Notes: generated by a model not told the origin, from the sequence alone. Positions 7,119 to 16,837 are shown, counted from the stretch's first letter. The stretch is DNA of 49,538 bases from Duganella callida (GCF_004614165.1 NZ_SPVG01000013.1:1-49538); one strand, 5' to 3'. Program-made: numbers and translations.

Positions 7119-9875
7119 TTAATGAGCCTGATCCCAGTTGCTGCCGACGCCGACCTCGGCGATCAGCGGTACTTTCAGCTGCGCCACGCCGGCCATCAGT
7201 TCCGGCAGTTTTTGCTTGATCAGTTCCAGCTCCGCATCCGGCACTTCCAGCACCAGTTCGTCGTGGACCTGCATGATCATGCGCGTGCCCAGCTTCTCGG
7301 CTTCCAGCCAGTTCTGCACCGCGATCATCGACAGCTTGATCAGATCGGCCGCCGTGCCCTGCATCGGCGCATTGATCGCCGCGCGCTCGGCGCCCTGGCG
7401 GCGCGGGCCGTTGGGCGAATTGATCTCCGGCAGCCACAGGCGGCGGCCGAACACCGTCTCCACGTAGCCGCGCGCCTTGGCCTGCAAACGCGTGTCGTCC
7501 ATGTACTGTTTCACGCCCGCGAAGCGCGCGAAGTAGCGGTCGATATAGTTCTGCGCCGCCGAACGCTCGATGCCCAGGTTGCTGGCCAGCCCGAACGCGC
7601 TCATGCCGTAGATCAGACCGAAGTTGATCACCTTGGCGTAACGGCGCTGCTCGCTGCTGACCTCTTCCGGCGCCGCGCCGAAAATCTCGGCGGCGGTGGC
7701 GCGGTGGATGTCCACGCCCTCGGCAAACGCACGCAGCATGTTGGCGTCTTCCGAGATGTGCGCCATGATGCGCAACTCGATCTGCGAGTAGTCGGCCGAC
7801 ACGATGTGCGCGCCGGCCGGCGCCACGAACGCTTCGCGGATGCGGCGGCCTTCGGCGGTGCGGATCGGAATGTTCTGCAGGTTCGGGTCGTTGGACGCCA
7901 GCCGTCCCGTCACCGCCACCGCCTGCGCGTAGTTGGTGTGCACGCGGCCGGTGTTGGGGTTGATCCCCTTCGGCAGCTTGTCGGTGTAGGTCGATTTCAA
8001 CTTGGACAGGCTGCGGTATTCCAGCAGCACTTTCGGCAGCGGATAGTCTTCGGCCAGCTTTTGCAGCACTTCCTCATCGGTGGACGGCGCGCCGCTCGGG
8101 GTCTTCTTCACCACCGGCAGTTTCAGCTTCTCGAAGAATATCTCGCCGATCTGCTTGGGCGAGCCCAGGTTGAATGGCTGCTCGGCCAGTTCATGCGCCC
8201 TGGCTTCCAGTTCCACGATACGCTTGCCCAGCTCCGCCGACTGCTGCGCCAGCAGCGCCGCATCGACCAGCACGCCGTTGCGTTCGATCTTTTGCAGCAC
8301 CACGGAGGTCGGCAGCTCGATCTGGCGATAGATGAAGTTCAGCTTCTCGTCCGGCTCCACCTGGCCGATCATGTTCTGGTGCAGGCGCAGCGTGATGTCG
8401 GCGTCCTCCGCCGCATAGGCGGTGGCGCGGTCGATGGCCACCTGGTCGAAGGTGATCATGCTGGCGCCCTTGCCGCAGACATCCGAGAAAGGTATCGTGG
8501 TGTGGTTCAGGTGACGCAGCGCCAGGCTGTCCATATCGTGCGACCGGTGCGACTCGAACACATAGGATTCCAGCAGCGTGTCGTGCTGGATGCCCTGCAG
8601 CTTGACGCCGTGGTTTTCAAAGATGTGCGAGTCGTACTTCAGATTCTGGCCGACCTTCGGCTTGGCCGGATTCTCCAGCCACGGCTTCAGCTTCGCCAGC
8701 ACCTGCTCGCGCTCCAGCTGCGCCGGCACGCCCTGGTAGGCGTGCGCCACCGGGATGTAGCAGGCCTCGCCCGCCTTCACCGACAGCGAGATGCCCACCA
8801 GTTGCGCCAGCATCGGGTCCAGCGAGGTGGTTTCGGTATCGACCGCGGTCAGTTCCGCCGCGTCGATGCGCGCCAGCCACTTGTCCAGCTGTTCTTCGGT
8901 GGTCACGGTCTCGTAGTCGGTCACCACCGGCTCGGCGAACAGATCGCCGCCGCCGACCGGCGCGGTGGCCTGCACGGTGACCGTGGTGGCGGCGCCGCCC
9001 GCCGCCGGACCGGCCGCCGCGCTCAGCTCGCGCAACAGTGTCTTGAAGCCGTATTTGCCGAAGAAGGCCAGCAGCGCCTCCTTGTCTTCCTCGCGCGCGG
9101 TCAGCGATTCGCTGATCGACACCATGTGGCCGGACAGGTCGCAATCGAGCTTCACCGTGATCAGTTCGCGGCCTTTCGGCAGCCAGGCCAGCGCGTCGCG
9201 CAGGTTCTGGCCGACGGCGCCGCTGATCTTGTCGGCGTTGGCGATGATGCCGTCCAGGGAATCGTAGGCGCTCAGCCACTTCACGGCCGTCTTCGGGCCG
9301 CACTTGTTCACGCCCGGTACGTTGTCGACGGTGTCGCCGATCAGGGTCAGGTAATCGATGATGCGGTTGGGCGGCACGCCGAACTTGGCCAGCACGCCCG
9401 CTTCATCCATCTTTTCGTTGGTCATGGTGTTGATCAGCATCACCTTGTCGTTGACCAGTTGCGCCAGGTCCTTGTCGCCGGTGGACACCACCACGTTCAT
9501 GCCGGCCTGCGCGGCGGCCACCGACAGCGTGCCGATCACGTCGTCGGCCTCGACGCCGTCCACCATCAGGATCGGCCAGCCCATGGCTTTCACCGCTTCG
9601 TGGATCGGTTCGATCTGCAGGCGCAGGTCGTCCGGCATGGCGGCGCGGGTGGCCTTGTATTCGGGATAGAGATCGTCGCGGAAAGTCTTGCCCTTGGCAT
9701 CGAACACGCAGGCGATGTAGGCGGCCGGATAGTCCGCGCGCAGGCGGCGCAGCATGTTGACCATGCCGTGCATGGCCCCGGTCGGATGGCCGTCCGGGCT
9801 GCGCAGGTCGGGCAGCGCGTGGAAGGCGCGATAAAGATAGCTGGAGCCGTCGACTAACAACAGGGTATTTTGCAT
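7119..9875 (-). CDS. polA: DNA polymerase I
   Basis: A 918-residue repair and Okazaki-fragment polymerase with all three activities. Residues 1 to about 290 form the 5'-3' exonuclease (LLLVDGSSYLYRAFHALP, VSTGDKDLAQLV). About 320-500 form the 3'-5' proofreading domain (AVDTETTSLDP, YAAEDADITLRLH, so the exonuclease acidic residues are kept). The rest is the family A polymerase: motif A ADYSQIELR with Asp695, the O-helix RRYAKVINFGLIYGMSAFG, and motif C MQVHDELVLEV with Asp872. Length is normal for the family. ATG at 9875 begins the canonical MQNTLLLVDGSSYLYRAF. The gene is followed immediately by a GGGGTCTGTCCCC repeat cluster. Confidence 0.98.
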   Translation of the reverse strand: MQNTLLLVDGSSYLYRAFHALPDLRSPDGHPTGAMHGMVNMLRRLRADYPAAYIACVFDAKGKTFRDDLYPEYKATRAAMPDDLRLQIEPIHEAVKAMGWPILMVDGVEADDVIGTLSVAAAQAGMNVVVSTGDKDLAQLVNDKVMLINTMTNEKMDEAGVLAKFGVPPNRIIDYLTLIGDTVDNVPGVNKCGPKTAVKWLSAYDSLDGIIANADKISGAVGQNLRDALAWLPKGRELITVKLDCDLSGHMVSISESLTAREEDKEALLAFFGKYGFKTLLRELSAAAGPAAGGAATTVTVQATAPVGGGDLFAEPVVTDYETVTTEEQLDKWLARIDAAELTAVDTETTSLDPMLAQLVGISLSVKAGEACYIPVAHAYQGVPAQLEREQVLAKLKPWLENPAKPKVGQNLKYDSHIFENHGVKLQGIQHDTLLESYVFESHRSHDMDSLALRHLNHTTIPFSDVCGKGASMITFDQVAIDRATAYAAEDADITLRLHQNMIGQVEPDEKLNFIYRQIELPTSVVLQKIERNGVLVDAALLAQQSAELGKRIVELEARAHELAEQPFNLGSPKQIGEIFFEKLKLPVVKKTPSGAPSTDEEVLQKLAEDYPLPKVLLEYRSLSKLKSTYTDKLPKGINPNTGRVHTNYAQAVAVTGRLASNDPNLQNIPIRTAEGRRIREAFVAPAGAHIVSADYSQIELRIMAHISEDANMLRAFAEGVDIHRATAAEIFGAAPEEVSSEQRRYAKVINFGLIYGMSAFGLASNLGIERSAAQNYIDRYFARFAGVKQYMDDTRLQAKARGYVETVFGRRLWLPEINSPNGPRRQGAERAAINAPMQGTAADLIKLSMIAVQNWLEAEKLGTRMIMQVHDELVLEVPDAELELIKQKLPELMAGVAQLKVPLIAEVGVGSNWDQAH

Positions 9876-10096
9876 AAGGTACTAAATGGGGATGAGGGGC
9901 GACTACAACAATGGCAGCTTTGCCACGGACACCGCATTATCGCAGGTTTTGGCGCGGCCCCGCCTGTCGTGTTGCGTGACAATTCTGGCAATGTTGGCGC
10001 AAACGGCAGCATAAACCACAGGGATGCGTGTCTGTTTGTTACAATGGATCATACATAAAAATTCTGCGGCTTCTACTCTGCTAAAGGCGATTCATC

Positions 10097-10504
10097 ATGA
10101 CGCGCACCTCCTCCCTCTGGCCTGCCCTGCTTCTGACGCTGTTTGCCCACCAGGCCTACGCCCAGTCGACCCCCAGCCAGGCGCCGCCAAAACTGGAAAA
10201 GATCGAGGAAGTGGACGACCCGGTGACCATCACCGCCAAACCCGGCGCCGAAGGCAAGATCACGGAAAAACGCGACAACAGCGGCAATGTCACCGAAGCC
10301 ACCGTCAAAAGCGGTCCGAGCACCTATACCTTGCGTCCCAACCACCCGGCCGGCACCGCCCTGCCCGGCGATGCGCTGAGCGGCAGCAACCGCGGCCCGC
10401 AGTGGACGATCCTGGAATTCGATATCGGCAAGAAGAAAAAGAAAACCCCGGACGAAGAAGCGGCGCCCGAACCCGATGCACCGCCTCCGCCGGCCGTCAA
10501 ATAA
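10097..10504 (+). CDS. DUF2782 family exported protein
   Basis: A small exported protein of 135 aa. A signal peptide ends near residue 22 (AYAQ), followed by a short domain of DUF2782 type (EEVDDPVTITAKPG to YTLRPNHPAGTALPGDA and QWTILEFDIGKKKKK), then a Pro/Glu/Asp-rich tail. DUF2782 proteins are found directly beside thrB in many betaproteobacteria, as here (gap 33 nt), so they are probably co-transcribed. No biochemical function is known for the family and no catalytic residues are evident. The location should be periplasmic. Confidence 0.85.
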   Translation: MTRTSSLWPALLLTLFAHQAYAQSTPSQAPPKLEKIEEVDDPVTITAKPGAEGKITEKRDNSGNVTEATVKSGPSTYTLRPNHPAGTALPGDALSGSNRGPQWTILEFDIGKKKKKTPDEEAAPEPDAPPPPAVK

Positions 10505-10537
10505 TCCGCACCGCACAGAATACAAGCTCACTTTCAC

Positions 10538-11494
10538 ATGGCAGTCTTTACTCCGGTCTCCCTGGAAGATGTCACCCAGTGGATCACCCAATTTCCGCTC
10601 GGCCGCGCGCTTGAGCTCAAAGGCATCAGCTCCGGCATCGAGAACAGCAATTTTTTCCTGACCACCGAGCGCGGCGAATACGTGCTCACCATTTTTGAGA
10701 ACCTGTCGTTCGACCAGCTGCCGTTTTACCTGAACCTGATGCGCCACCTGGCCGAGCGCGGCATCCTGGTGCCGGCGCCGGTCGCCAATGACAGGGGCGA
10801 ACTGATCACGGCCCTGCACGGCAAACCGGCCGCCATCGTCAGCAAGCTGGACGGCCGCTCGCAGATGGACCCGCAGCCGGTACATTGCGCCGCCGTCGGC
10901 GCCATGCTGGCGCGCATGCACCTGGCCGGCCAGGACTACCCGCTGCAACAGCCGAATCTGCGCGGCCTGGCGTGGTGGCATGAAACCACGCCCAAGGTGC
11001 TGCCCTACATCCCGGAAGACAAGGCGCATCTGCTCAAGGCCGAAATCCATTACCAGGAAACCTTCGCCGCCTGCGCGCATTACCGGCAGCTGCAGGTGGG
11101 ACCGGTGCATGCCGACCTGTTCCGCAACAACGTCATGTTCGACGGCGCGCGGCTGACCGGCTTCTTCGACTTCTACTTCGCCGGCTGCGACACCTGGCTG
11201 TTCGACGTCGCGGTCACCGTCAACGACTGGTGCATCGATCTCGACACCGGTGTGCTCGACGCGGCCCGCGTGCGCGCCCTGCTGGACGCCTACCACGCGG
11301 TGCGGCCCTTCACCAGCGCCGAACAGCACGCCTGGCAGGCCATGCTGCGCGCCGGCGCGTTGCGTTTCTGGCTGTCGCGCCTGTACGATTACTACCTGCC
11401 GCGCGAGGCCGAAATGCTGACGCCGCACGATCCCACCCACTTCGAGCGCATCCTGCGCGAACGCATCGCCACACCGGCGCCTGGATTGTACTGA
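10538..11494 (+). CDS. thrB: Homoserine kinase (aminoglycoside-phosphotransferase type)
   Basis: Phosphorylates L-homoserine with ATP, the penultimate step of threonine synthesis, in the cytosol. At 318 aa it belongs to the APH-fold homoserine kinases of alpha- and betaproteobacteria, not the GHMP kinase type of E. coli. Motifs: N-terminal [22 protein letters not shown], the catalytic loop [16 protein letters not shown] (H191, D193, N198) and the metal-binding GFFDFYFAG (D211). It sits between the DUF2782 gene and a BPSS1780-type membrane protein gene that starts 2 nt after its stop, indicating one transcription unit. Confidence 0.95.
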   Translation: MAVFTPVSLEDVTQWITQFPLGRALELKGISSGIENSNFFLTTERGEYVLTIFENLSFDQLPFYLNLMRHLAERGILVPAPVANDRGELITALHGKPAAIVSKLDGRSQMDPQPVHCAAVGAMLARMHLAGQDYPLQQPNLRGLAWWHETTPKVLPYIPEDKAHLLKAEIHYQETFAACAHYRQLQVGPVHADLFRNNVMFDGARLTGFFDFYFAGCDTWLFDVAVTVNDWCIDLDTGVLDAARVRALLDAYHAVRPFTSAEQHAWQAMLRAGALRFWLSRLYDYYLPREAEMLTPHDPTHFERILRERIATPAPGLY

Positions 11495-11496
11495 CC

Positions 11497-12267
11497 ATGG
11501 CAACACTACCCGCACGAGCAGGCTGGAATTGGGTGAAGCAGGGCCTGGATGTCTTCCGCAAGCAACCGGGGGCGCTGATGGCGCTGTTCTTCAGCTGCAT
11601 GTTCCTGGCCATGCTGTCGCTGTTCATCCCGCTGGTGGGCGGCATGGCGCCTATCGTGCTGGCGCCGCTGTTCAGCGTGGCCCTGCTGCAGGGCTGCGCC
11701 GACGTCGATCACGGCAAGCGCGCCTTCCCGCACCTGGTGTTCATCGGTTTCCGCAAGCCGGCGCGCAAGCCCCTGCTGCTGCTGGGCGGCCTGTATCTGC
11801 TGGTGATGCTGCTGTCGATACTGGTCCTCAGCCTGCTCGATGACGGAGTGCTGATCAAGATGGCCACGCGGCAGATTCCGATGGACCAGGAGCTGATCGA
11901 GAACTCGCGCTGGGCGCTGTTCGTATCGTCGGCGGTGTACATGCTGGGCTGGATGCTGAGCTGCCTGGCGGCGCCGCTGATCTACTGGCAGAAAATGGCG
12001 CTCGGCAAGGCGCTGTTCTTCAGCGTGGTGACGGTCGGCCGCGACATCAAGGCCTTCCTCGCCACGGCGGTTTCGCTGTTCATCATGTTCCAGATCCTCA
12101 CCGCGATTCCGGTCATGCTGTTCAGCTCGGCGCAGATCGAAGTCACCGCCATCTTCACCATCTTCCTGATGATGATCGTGCTGATGCACTGCACGCTGTA
12201 CGCCAGCTATCGCCAGATCTTCGGCGCGCCGGAACCGTCCAGCACGCCTGTCAAGGGTGCGCTTTGA
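11497..12267 (+). CDS. BPSS1780-type integral membrane protein
   Basis: A 256-residue polytopic inner-membrane protein with about six hydrophobic helices (for example MALFFSCMFLAMLSLFIPLV, LLLLGGLYLLVMLLSILVL, AIFTIFLMMIVLMHCTLYA). The N-terminal RAGWNWVKQGLDVFRKQPGAL and the helix layout match the BPSS1780 family of uncharacterised membrane proteins common in Burkholderiales. ATG at 11497 follows the thrB stop by 2 nt; a longer upstream frame would overlap thrB and is rejected. It overlaps the next gene by 4 nt, so thrB, this gene and the acyltransferase look like an operon. No function is known. Confidence 0.83.
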   Translation: MATLPARAGWNWVKQGLDVFRKQPGALMALFFSCMFLAMLSLFIPLVGGMAPIVLAPLFSVALLQGCADVDHGKRAFPHLVFIGFRKPARKPLLLLGGLYLLVMLLSILVLSLLDDGVLIKMATRQIPMDQELIENSRWALFVSSAVYMLGWMLSCLAAPLIYWQKMALGKALFFSVVTVGRDIKAFLATAVSLFIMFQILTAIPVMLFSSAQIEVTAIFTIFLMMIVLMHCTLYASYRQIFGAPEPSSTPVKGAL

Positions 12268-13346
12268 ACCGGCCGCCTCTGCGTACACTGGCAGAGGCGG
12301 CGGACGCGCGCGACAACGGCTTTAACCTGGTGCGGCTTGGCGCCGCGCTGGCCGTCTACTACTTCCACGCTTACATGACCACCGGCATCGTGCCCGGCGG
12401 CGACCCCGTCGGGCGCTGGATCGACCCGGTGGCCGACATCGGCAAACTGGCCCTGGCCGTGTTCTTCCTGATCAGCGGTTTCTTCGTCAGCCAGAGCTGG
12501 ATGCACGACCCGCACGTGCTGCGTTTCACCCTGCGCCGCGCCGCCCGCCTGCTGCCCGCGCTGGCGGTGGCGGTACCGCTGACGGCGGCCACGGCGGTGC
12601 TGTGCTACGGCTCGCCGCAGGCGGCGGGCTTCTGGAGCCACGACACCTGGCGCTACATCATCGGCAACGTCACGCTGCATGGCCTGCGCTTCGTGGTTCC
12701 GCAAGGCGAATGGCATATTCCCGGCGTGCTGCAGGGTGGCGCCATCAACGGTCCGCTGTGGACCCTGTACTGGGAAGGCCGCATGTATGTGATGGTGGCG
12801 TTGATCGGCGTGGCCGCCGCCCTGCCGCTGCGGCAGTGGCTCGGCGGCATGGCCGTGCTGCTGCTGCTGTCGGCGCAGCTATTCCCGGAGGTGGCCGCCG
12901 GCTACATCTGGGAACTGCGTCTGTGGTCGATGTTTTTGCTGGGGATGCTGTGCTGCGCGCTGGCGCCGCAACTGCGCGTGGGCGGGATACAGGTGGCGTG
13001 CGTCGGCGTGTTCGTGTGGCTGAACTGGGCGCGCAACGTCACCATGTCGCCCAGCGGCTTCACCTGGTTCGGCCTGGCCGCGCTGTGCTGCATGGCGACG
13101 CTGTGGATCGGCAGCAGGCGCGTGACGGGCTGGCGGCACCTGCGCCGCCACGATTATTCCTACGGCATCTACCTGTACCACTGGCCGGTGATGAGCATGC
13201 TGAAGCTGAGCTTCCCGGCGCTGACAGCGATTCCCATGCTGTTCGCCGCGTTGGCGCCGACCCTGGCGCTGGCGGCATTCAGCTGGCACTTCATCGAAGC
13301 GCCGGCGCTGCGCGCCGTGCGCCGCCGGCTGGCGGCAGGCTCATAG
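12264..13346 (+). CDS. Acyltransferase 3 family (OafA/YrhL-like) membrane protein
   Basis: A 360-residue integral membrane acyltransferase that would move acetyl or another acyl group onto a cell-surface polysaccharide or other acceptor. Family features: N-terminal NGFNLVRLGAALAVYYFHAY with the conserved His of helix 1, VFFLISGFFVSQSW, RRAARLLPALAVAV, then about ten hydrophobic helices with YSYGIYLYHWPVM near the end. The start is TTG at 12264, overlapping the preceding stop by 4 nt (translational coupling); no better ATG precedes the conserved motif. The 3' end overlaps the convergent helicase gene by 6 nt. The acceptor cannot be predicted. Confidence 0.87.
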   Translation: MNRPPLRTLAEAADARDNGFNLVRLGAALAVYYFHAYMTTGIVPGGDPVGRWIDPVADIGKLALAVFFLISGFFVSQSWMHDPHVLRFTLRRAARLLPALAVAVPLTAATAVLCYGSPQAAGFWSHDTWRYIIGNVTLHGLRFVVPQGEWHIPGVLQGGAINGPLWTLYWEGRMYVMVALIGVAAALPLRQWLGGMAVLLLLSAQLFPEVAAGYIWELRLWSMFLLGMLCCALAPQLRVGGIQVACVGVFVWLNWARNVTMSPSGFTWFGLAALCCMATLWIGSRRVTGWRHLRRHDYSYGIYLYHWPVMSMLKLSFPALTAIPMLFAALAPTLALAAFSWHFIEAPALRAVRRRLAAGS

Positions 13347-15635
13347 ACGATCCAGCTTGGCGATGCTCAGGTCCAGCACCTTCATGCCGGCGGCGCCGAA
13401 ATTGATCTGCGCGCGGGCATTGTTGCCGCTGCCCTCGATGTTGACGATCACCCCCTCGCCGAACTTGGCATGCGCCACCGATTCGCCGATGCGCCAGCCG
13501 GTGCCCGAGGTCTTGTTGGCGATCTGCTGCGCCAGCGCCTTGTCGTTGCCGACCATCGGCGCCTCGTCCCAGGCCGCCTTGCGCGCGCCGAACCAGCTGG
13601 GCTGCATCTTCGGCGTCAGCCACTTCAGCGCCTCCTCCGGCAATTCGTCGAAGAAGCGCGACTTCATGTTGTAACGCGTCTGGCCGTGCAGCATGCGGGT
13701 CTGGGTGAAGCTCAGATACAGGCGCTGGCGCGCGCGCGTGATCGCCACATACATCAGGCGGCGTTCCTCTTCCACGCCGTCGTGCTCGCGCGAGCTGCTT
13801 TCGTGCGGGAACAAGCCCTCTTCCAGACCGGTGATGAACACATTGTTGAACTCCAGCCCCTTGGCCGAGTGCACCGTCATCATCTGCACCGCCTCCTGGC
13901 TGGCGGCGGCCTGGTTGTCGCCGGCCTCAAGCGACGCATGCGACAGGAAGGCCGACAGCGGCGACATCACCGTCGCCAGCGGCGCGTCGGCGTCGAGGAT
14001 TTCAAAGCCATCCTCGTTTACCACCGGCAGCCCGGATTGCGCCTGCGCCGGCGGGCCCAGATGCGCCGGTGCGCCCTGACCATAGCCCTCTTCCGACAGG
14101 AACTGGGTGGCGGCGCTGACCATCTGCTCCAGGTTTTCGATGCGGTCGGCGCCTTCCTTCTCGGTCGCGTAATGCGCCAACAGCGTCGATTGCTCCAGCA
14201 CCACGCGCACCAGCTCCGGCAGCGCCATCTGCTGCGTCTCGAAACGGGTGCCCTCGATCAGCTTGACGAAGCCGGCCAGCGAGGTGCCGGCCTTGCCGGT
14301 CACATAAGGCACGGCGGCGTACAGCGAAATGCCATACTGGTCGGCGGCCGCCTGCAAGGTCTCGATCGAGCGCACACCGATGCCGCGCGCCGGGAAATTC
14401 ACCACGCGCAGGAAAGCCGAATCGTTGTGCGGGTTGTCCATCAGCTGCAGATAGGCGATGGCATGTTTCACCTCGGCGCGCTGGAAGTAGCGCAGGCCGC
14501 CGTACACGTGGTACGGAATGCCGGCCGAGAACAGCGCATGCTCGATCACGCGCGACTGCGCGTTGGAGCGGTACAGCACCGCGATCTCGCTGCGCGAGGC
14601 GCCCTCGGCGATCAGGTTCTTGGTTTCCTCGATGATCCACTGCGCCTCGGACAAGTCCGAATTGGCTTCATACACGCGCACCTGCTCGCCGTGGCCGGCG
14701 TCGGTGCGCAGATTCTTGCCCAGGCGCTTGCTGTTATTGGCGATCAACACATTGGCGGCGTCCAGAATATAGCCGTGCGAGCGGTAGTTCTGCTCCAGCT
14801 TGATCAGATTCTTGACGTTGAACTCGCGCTCGAACGCGCTCATGTTGCCGACGTTGGCGCCGCGGAAGGCGTAGATCGACTGGTCATCGTCGCCGACGGC
14901 AAACAGCACGCCGCCCCTCTGGCCGCCATGACCGGCCAGCAGCTTCAGCCACTTGTACTGCAAATCATTGGTATCCTGGAACTCGTCGACCAGGATGTGC
15001 TGGAAGCGCTGCTGGTAATGCTCGCGCAGCGGCTGATTACGGCTCAACAATTCATATGTGCGCAACAGCAGCTCGGCGAAATCGACCACACCCTCGCGCT
15101 GGCACTGATCGTCGTACAGCTGGTACAGCTCGACCTTCTTGCGCTCGTCGGCATTGTAGGGCTCGATATCGTGCGCGCGCAGACCCTGATCCTTGGCGCC
15201 GTTGATGAAGTACATCACCTCCTTGGGCGGAAACTTCTCGTCATCGACGTTGTGCGCCTTCAACAGCCGCTTGATGGCCGACAGCTGATCCTGCGTATCG
15301 AGAATCTGGAAAGTCTGCGGCAGCGCGGCATCGCGGTGATGGGTGCGCAGCAGGCGGTTGCACAGACCGTGGAAAGTGCCGATCCACATACCGCGTGTAT
15401 TAATCGGCAACATCGCCGACAGTCGGGTCAGCATCTCCTTGGCGGCCTTATTGGTGAAGGTCACCGCCAGGATCCCGGAAGGCGACACCTGGCCGGTCTG
15501 GATCAGCCAGGCGATGCGGGTGGTCAGGACCCGGGTCTTACCGGAACCGGCGCCGGCAAGAATCAGGGCGCTCTGCGACGGCAGCGTAACGGCGGCGAGC
15601 TGCTCGTCGTTGAGATTATGAAGAAGATTTTGCAT
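13341..15635 (-). CDS. uvrD: UvrD/Rep family superfamily 1 DNA helicase
   Basis: A 3'-5' ATP-dependent helicase of 764 aa, used in nucleotide-excision and mismatch repair or in replication restart. SF1A motifs: Q-motif LNDEQLAAV, Walker A AGAGSGKT (27-34), GTFHGLCNRLLR, Walker B VDEFQDTND, motif III GDDDQSIYAFRGA, motif IV QNYRS, motif V TVHSAKGLEFNNVFI and motif VI VAITRARQRLYL. The C-terminal Tudor-like end (VAHAKFGEGVIVNIEG) is characteristic of UvrD/PcrA and not Rep. ATG at 15635 opens the canonical MQNLLHNLNDEQ. In related genomes I do not expect it directly next to odhB, which matters for the neighbouring chimera. Confidence 0.93.
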   Translation of the reverse strand: MQNLLHNLNDEQLAAVTLPSQSALILAGAGSGKTRVLTTRIAWLIQTGQVSPSGILAVTFTNKAAKEMLTRLSAMLPINTRGMWIGTFHGLCNRLLRTHHRDAALPQTFQILDTQDQLSAIKRLLKAHNVDDEKFPPKEVMYFINGAKDQGLRAHDIEPYNADERKKVELYQLYDDQCQREGVVDFAELLLRTYELLSRNQPLREHYQQRFQHILVDEFQDTNDLQYKWLKLLAGHGGQRGGVLFAVGDDDQSIYAFRGANVGNMSAFEREFNVKNLIKLEQNYRSHGYILDAANVLIANNSKRLGKNLRTDAGHGEQVRVYEANSDLSEAQWIIEETKNLIAEGASRSEIAVLYRSNAQSRVIEHALFSAGIPYHVYGGLRYFQRAEVKHAIAYLQLMDNPHNDSAFLRVVNFPARGIGVRSIETLQAAADQYGISLYAAVPYVTGKAGTSLAGFVKLIEGTRFETQQMALPELVRVVLEQSTLLAHYATEKEGADRIENLEQMVSAATQFLSEEGYGQGAPAHLGPPAQAQSGLPVVNEDGFEILDADAPLATVMSPLSAFLSHASLEAGDNQAAASQEAVQMMTVHSAKGLEFNNVFITGLEEGLFPHESSSREHDGVEEERRLMYVAITRARQRLYLSFTQTRMLHGQTRYNMKSRFFDELPEEALKWLTPKMQPSWFGARKAAWDEAPMVGNDKALAQQIANKTSGTGWRIGESVAHAKFGEGVIVNIEGSGNNARAQINFGAAGMKVLDLSIAKLDRL

Positions 15636-15649
15636 CCCGTGATTATACC

Positions 15650-15674
15650 GGGACTCCCCCCGACTCTGACCCCG
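15650..15674. repeat. GACTCTGACCCC repeat remnant
   Basis: Read on the minus strand this is GGGGTCAGAGTC followed by GGGGGG, between uvrD and the stop of the chimeric E2 gene. It resembles, but is not identical to, the GGGGTCTGTCCCC elements at 5239 and 7077. Possibly a decayed member of the same intergenic repeat family. Confidence 0.4.
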
Positions 15675-15677
15675 ATT

Positions 15678-16760
15678 TCAGGCGGCGGGGACGGCTTTGC
15701 CGTTCTGCAGGCTTTCCTGCATCAGCGCCTTGAGGGCGCGCTCGGCTTCGCGCACGGCGTCGGCGTGCTGGAGGTCCAGGACGCCCATCCTGGCGCCCAG
15801 TTCCGCCATCGGCCGGCTGGCTTCGGTCATCTTGGCCTGCAGCGCTTTCATCGGCTCGCTCATGGCCTGGATGCGCGCCAGTTGCGGCGCGATGTCGGCC
15901 TGCTGTTTCGCCATTTTCTCCGACAGCACAGCCATTTCAGCCTGCATCTTCGCCAGTTTTTCCTGGTAGATGCGTACTTGTTCCTGGTCGGGATGCAGGC
16001 CGATTTCACGCGCCACCTCGCCCATGCGGCGGCCCAGCGCGTCCTGCTGGCGTCCGATCTTCTCCATTTCCCGCTCGTGGCGGCGGTAGTCGCTGTTGCC
16101 ATCGAGATCGGCGGTGTGGGTGATGTCGCCCATCTGGCGGCCGATCTCGTTCATGATCTTGCCTTGGGCTTCCATTTTCTTGCCCTGCTCTTCCATCTGT
16201 ACGCCGAGGCGTTTGACCGGCTGCCAGGCTTCTTCCAGCCGGGCCATCACGGCCGGGTCGCGGATCAGATAGGTTTTGTCGCCGTCGCGGAACCAGAGGA
16301 AATCGCCTTTCACGGAATCGCGCAGTTGCGCTACCTTGCGGATGTCGGAAATGTCTGCGGAGACCGTCATGCCGTCGTTGCCGGCGCGCACAATGGCGTA
16401 AGCGTTCTGGATGCCTTTGATGCGTAGGCGCGGTGCAGCTGCACGCGGCGCGGGAGCGGGCGCGGCGGCTGGCGCAGCTGCGGCGGCGGCAGGAGCCGCA
16501 GGAGCGGCAGCGGCGCCGCCTTCGGTATCGATGATTGCGATCACTTCGTCAGCCACCACGGTGCTGCCGTCGCCCTTGATGATCTGTACCAGGGTACCAG
16601 CGGCCGGTGCCGGCAGTTCCAGAACTACCTTGTCGGTTTCGATATCGATCAGGTTTTCGTCGCGCGCCACGGTGTCGCCGACTTTTTTATGCCATGCCAG
16701 CATGGTTGCTTCTGCGACCGATTCCGACAGCTGAGGAACTTTGACTTCGATTTGTGCCAT
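15678..16760 (-). CDS. Chimeric odhB: E2 lipoyl domain fused to M56/BlaR1-like tail
   Basis: A 360-residue frame with two unrelated halves. Residues 2-78 are the lipoyl domain of dihydrolipoyl succinyltransferase (MAQIEVKVPQLSESVAEATM, lipoyl-lysine K44 in DIETDKVVLE), then an Ala/Pro linker at 82-111. After that a normal E2 (about 400-430 aa) would have an E3-binding domain and a catalytic domain with HxxxDG; neither is present. Instead there is VRAGNDGMTVSADISDIRKV, KGDFLWFRDGDKTYLIRD and a long charged coiled coil with repeated EEQGKKMEAQGK-type units, resembling the C-terminal extension of BlaR1-like M56 peptidases. ATG at 16760 has GGAG in front. The frame is intact across the join (about 16428-16517). 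It cannot work as E2. Either a real deletion fusion or a misassembly. Confidence 0.8.
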   Translation of the reverse strand: MAQIEVKVPQLSESVAEATMLAWHKKVGDTVARDENLIDIETDKVVLELPAPAAGTLVQIIKGDGSTVVADEVIAIIDTEGGAAAAPAAPAAAAAAPAAAPAPAPRAAAPRLRIKGIQNAYAIVRAGNDGMTVSADISDIRKVAQLRDSVKGDFLWFRDGDKTYLIRDPAVMARLEEAWQPVKRLGVQMEEQGKKMEAQGKIMNEIGRQMGDITHTADLDGNSDYRRHEREMEKIGRQQDALGRRMGEVAREIGLHPDQEQVRIYQEKLAKMQAEMAVLSEKMAKQQADIAPQLARIQAMSEPMKALQAKMTEASRPMAELGARMGVLDLQHADAVREAERALKALMQESLQNGKAVPAA

Positions 16761-16837
16761 GTAAAACTCCGTATATTTGTTTTTGCGGCGCGCCACCGCG
16801 TAGCCGTGGCGCGCTCCGTTCAATCAATGAGTGATGC

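Noticed and set aside
7059-9857. A 932-codon open frame on the plus strand opposite polA
   Set aside because: It is antisense to a fully recognisable polA; high GC and strong third-position bias create long open antisense frames, and its translation is His/Arg/Gln-rich without known motifs.
13470-16427. A 985-codon plus-strand frame crossing uvrD and the chimera
   Set aside because: Antisense to uvrD, spans two unrelated genes and shows no domain; an artefact of GC bias.
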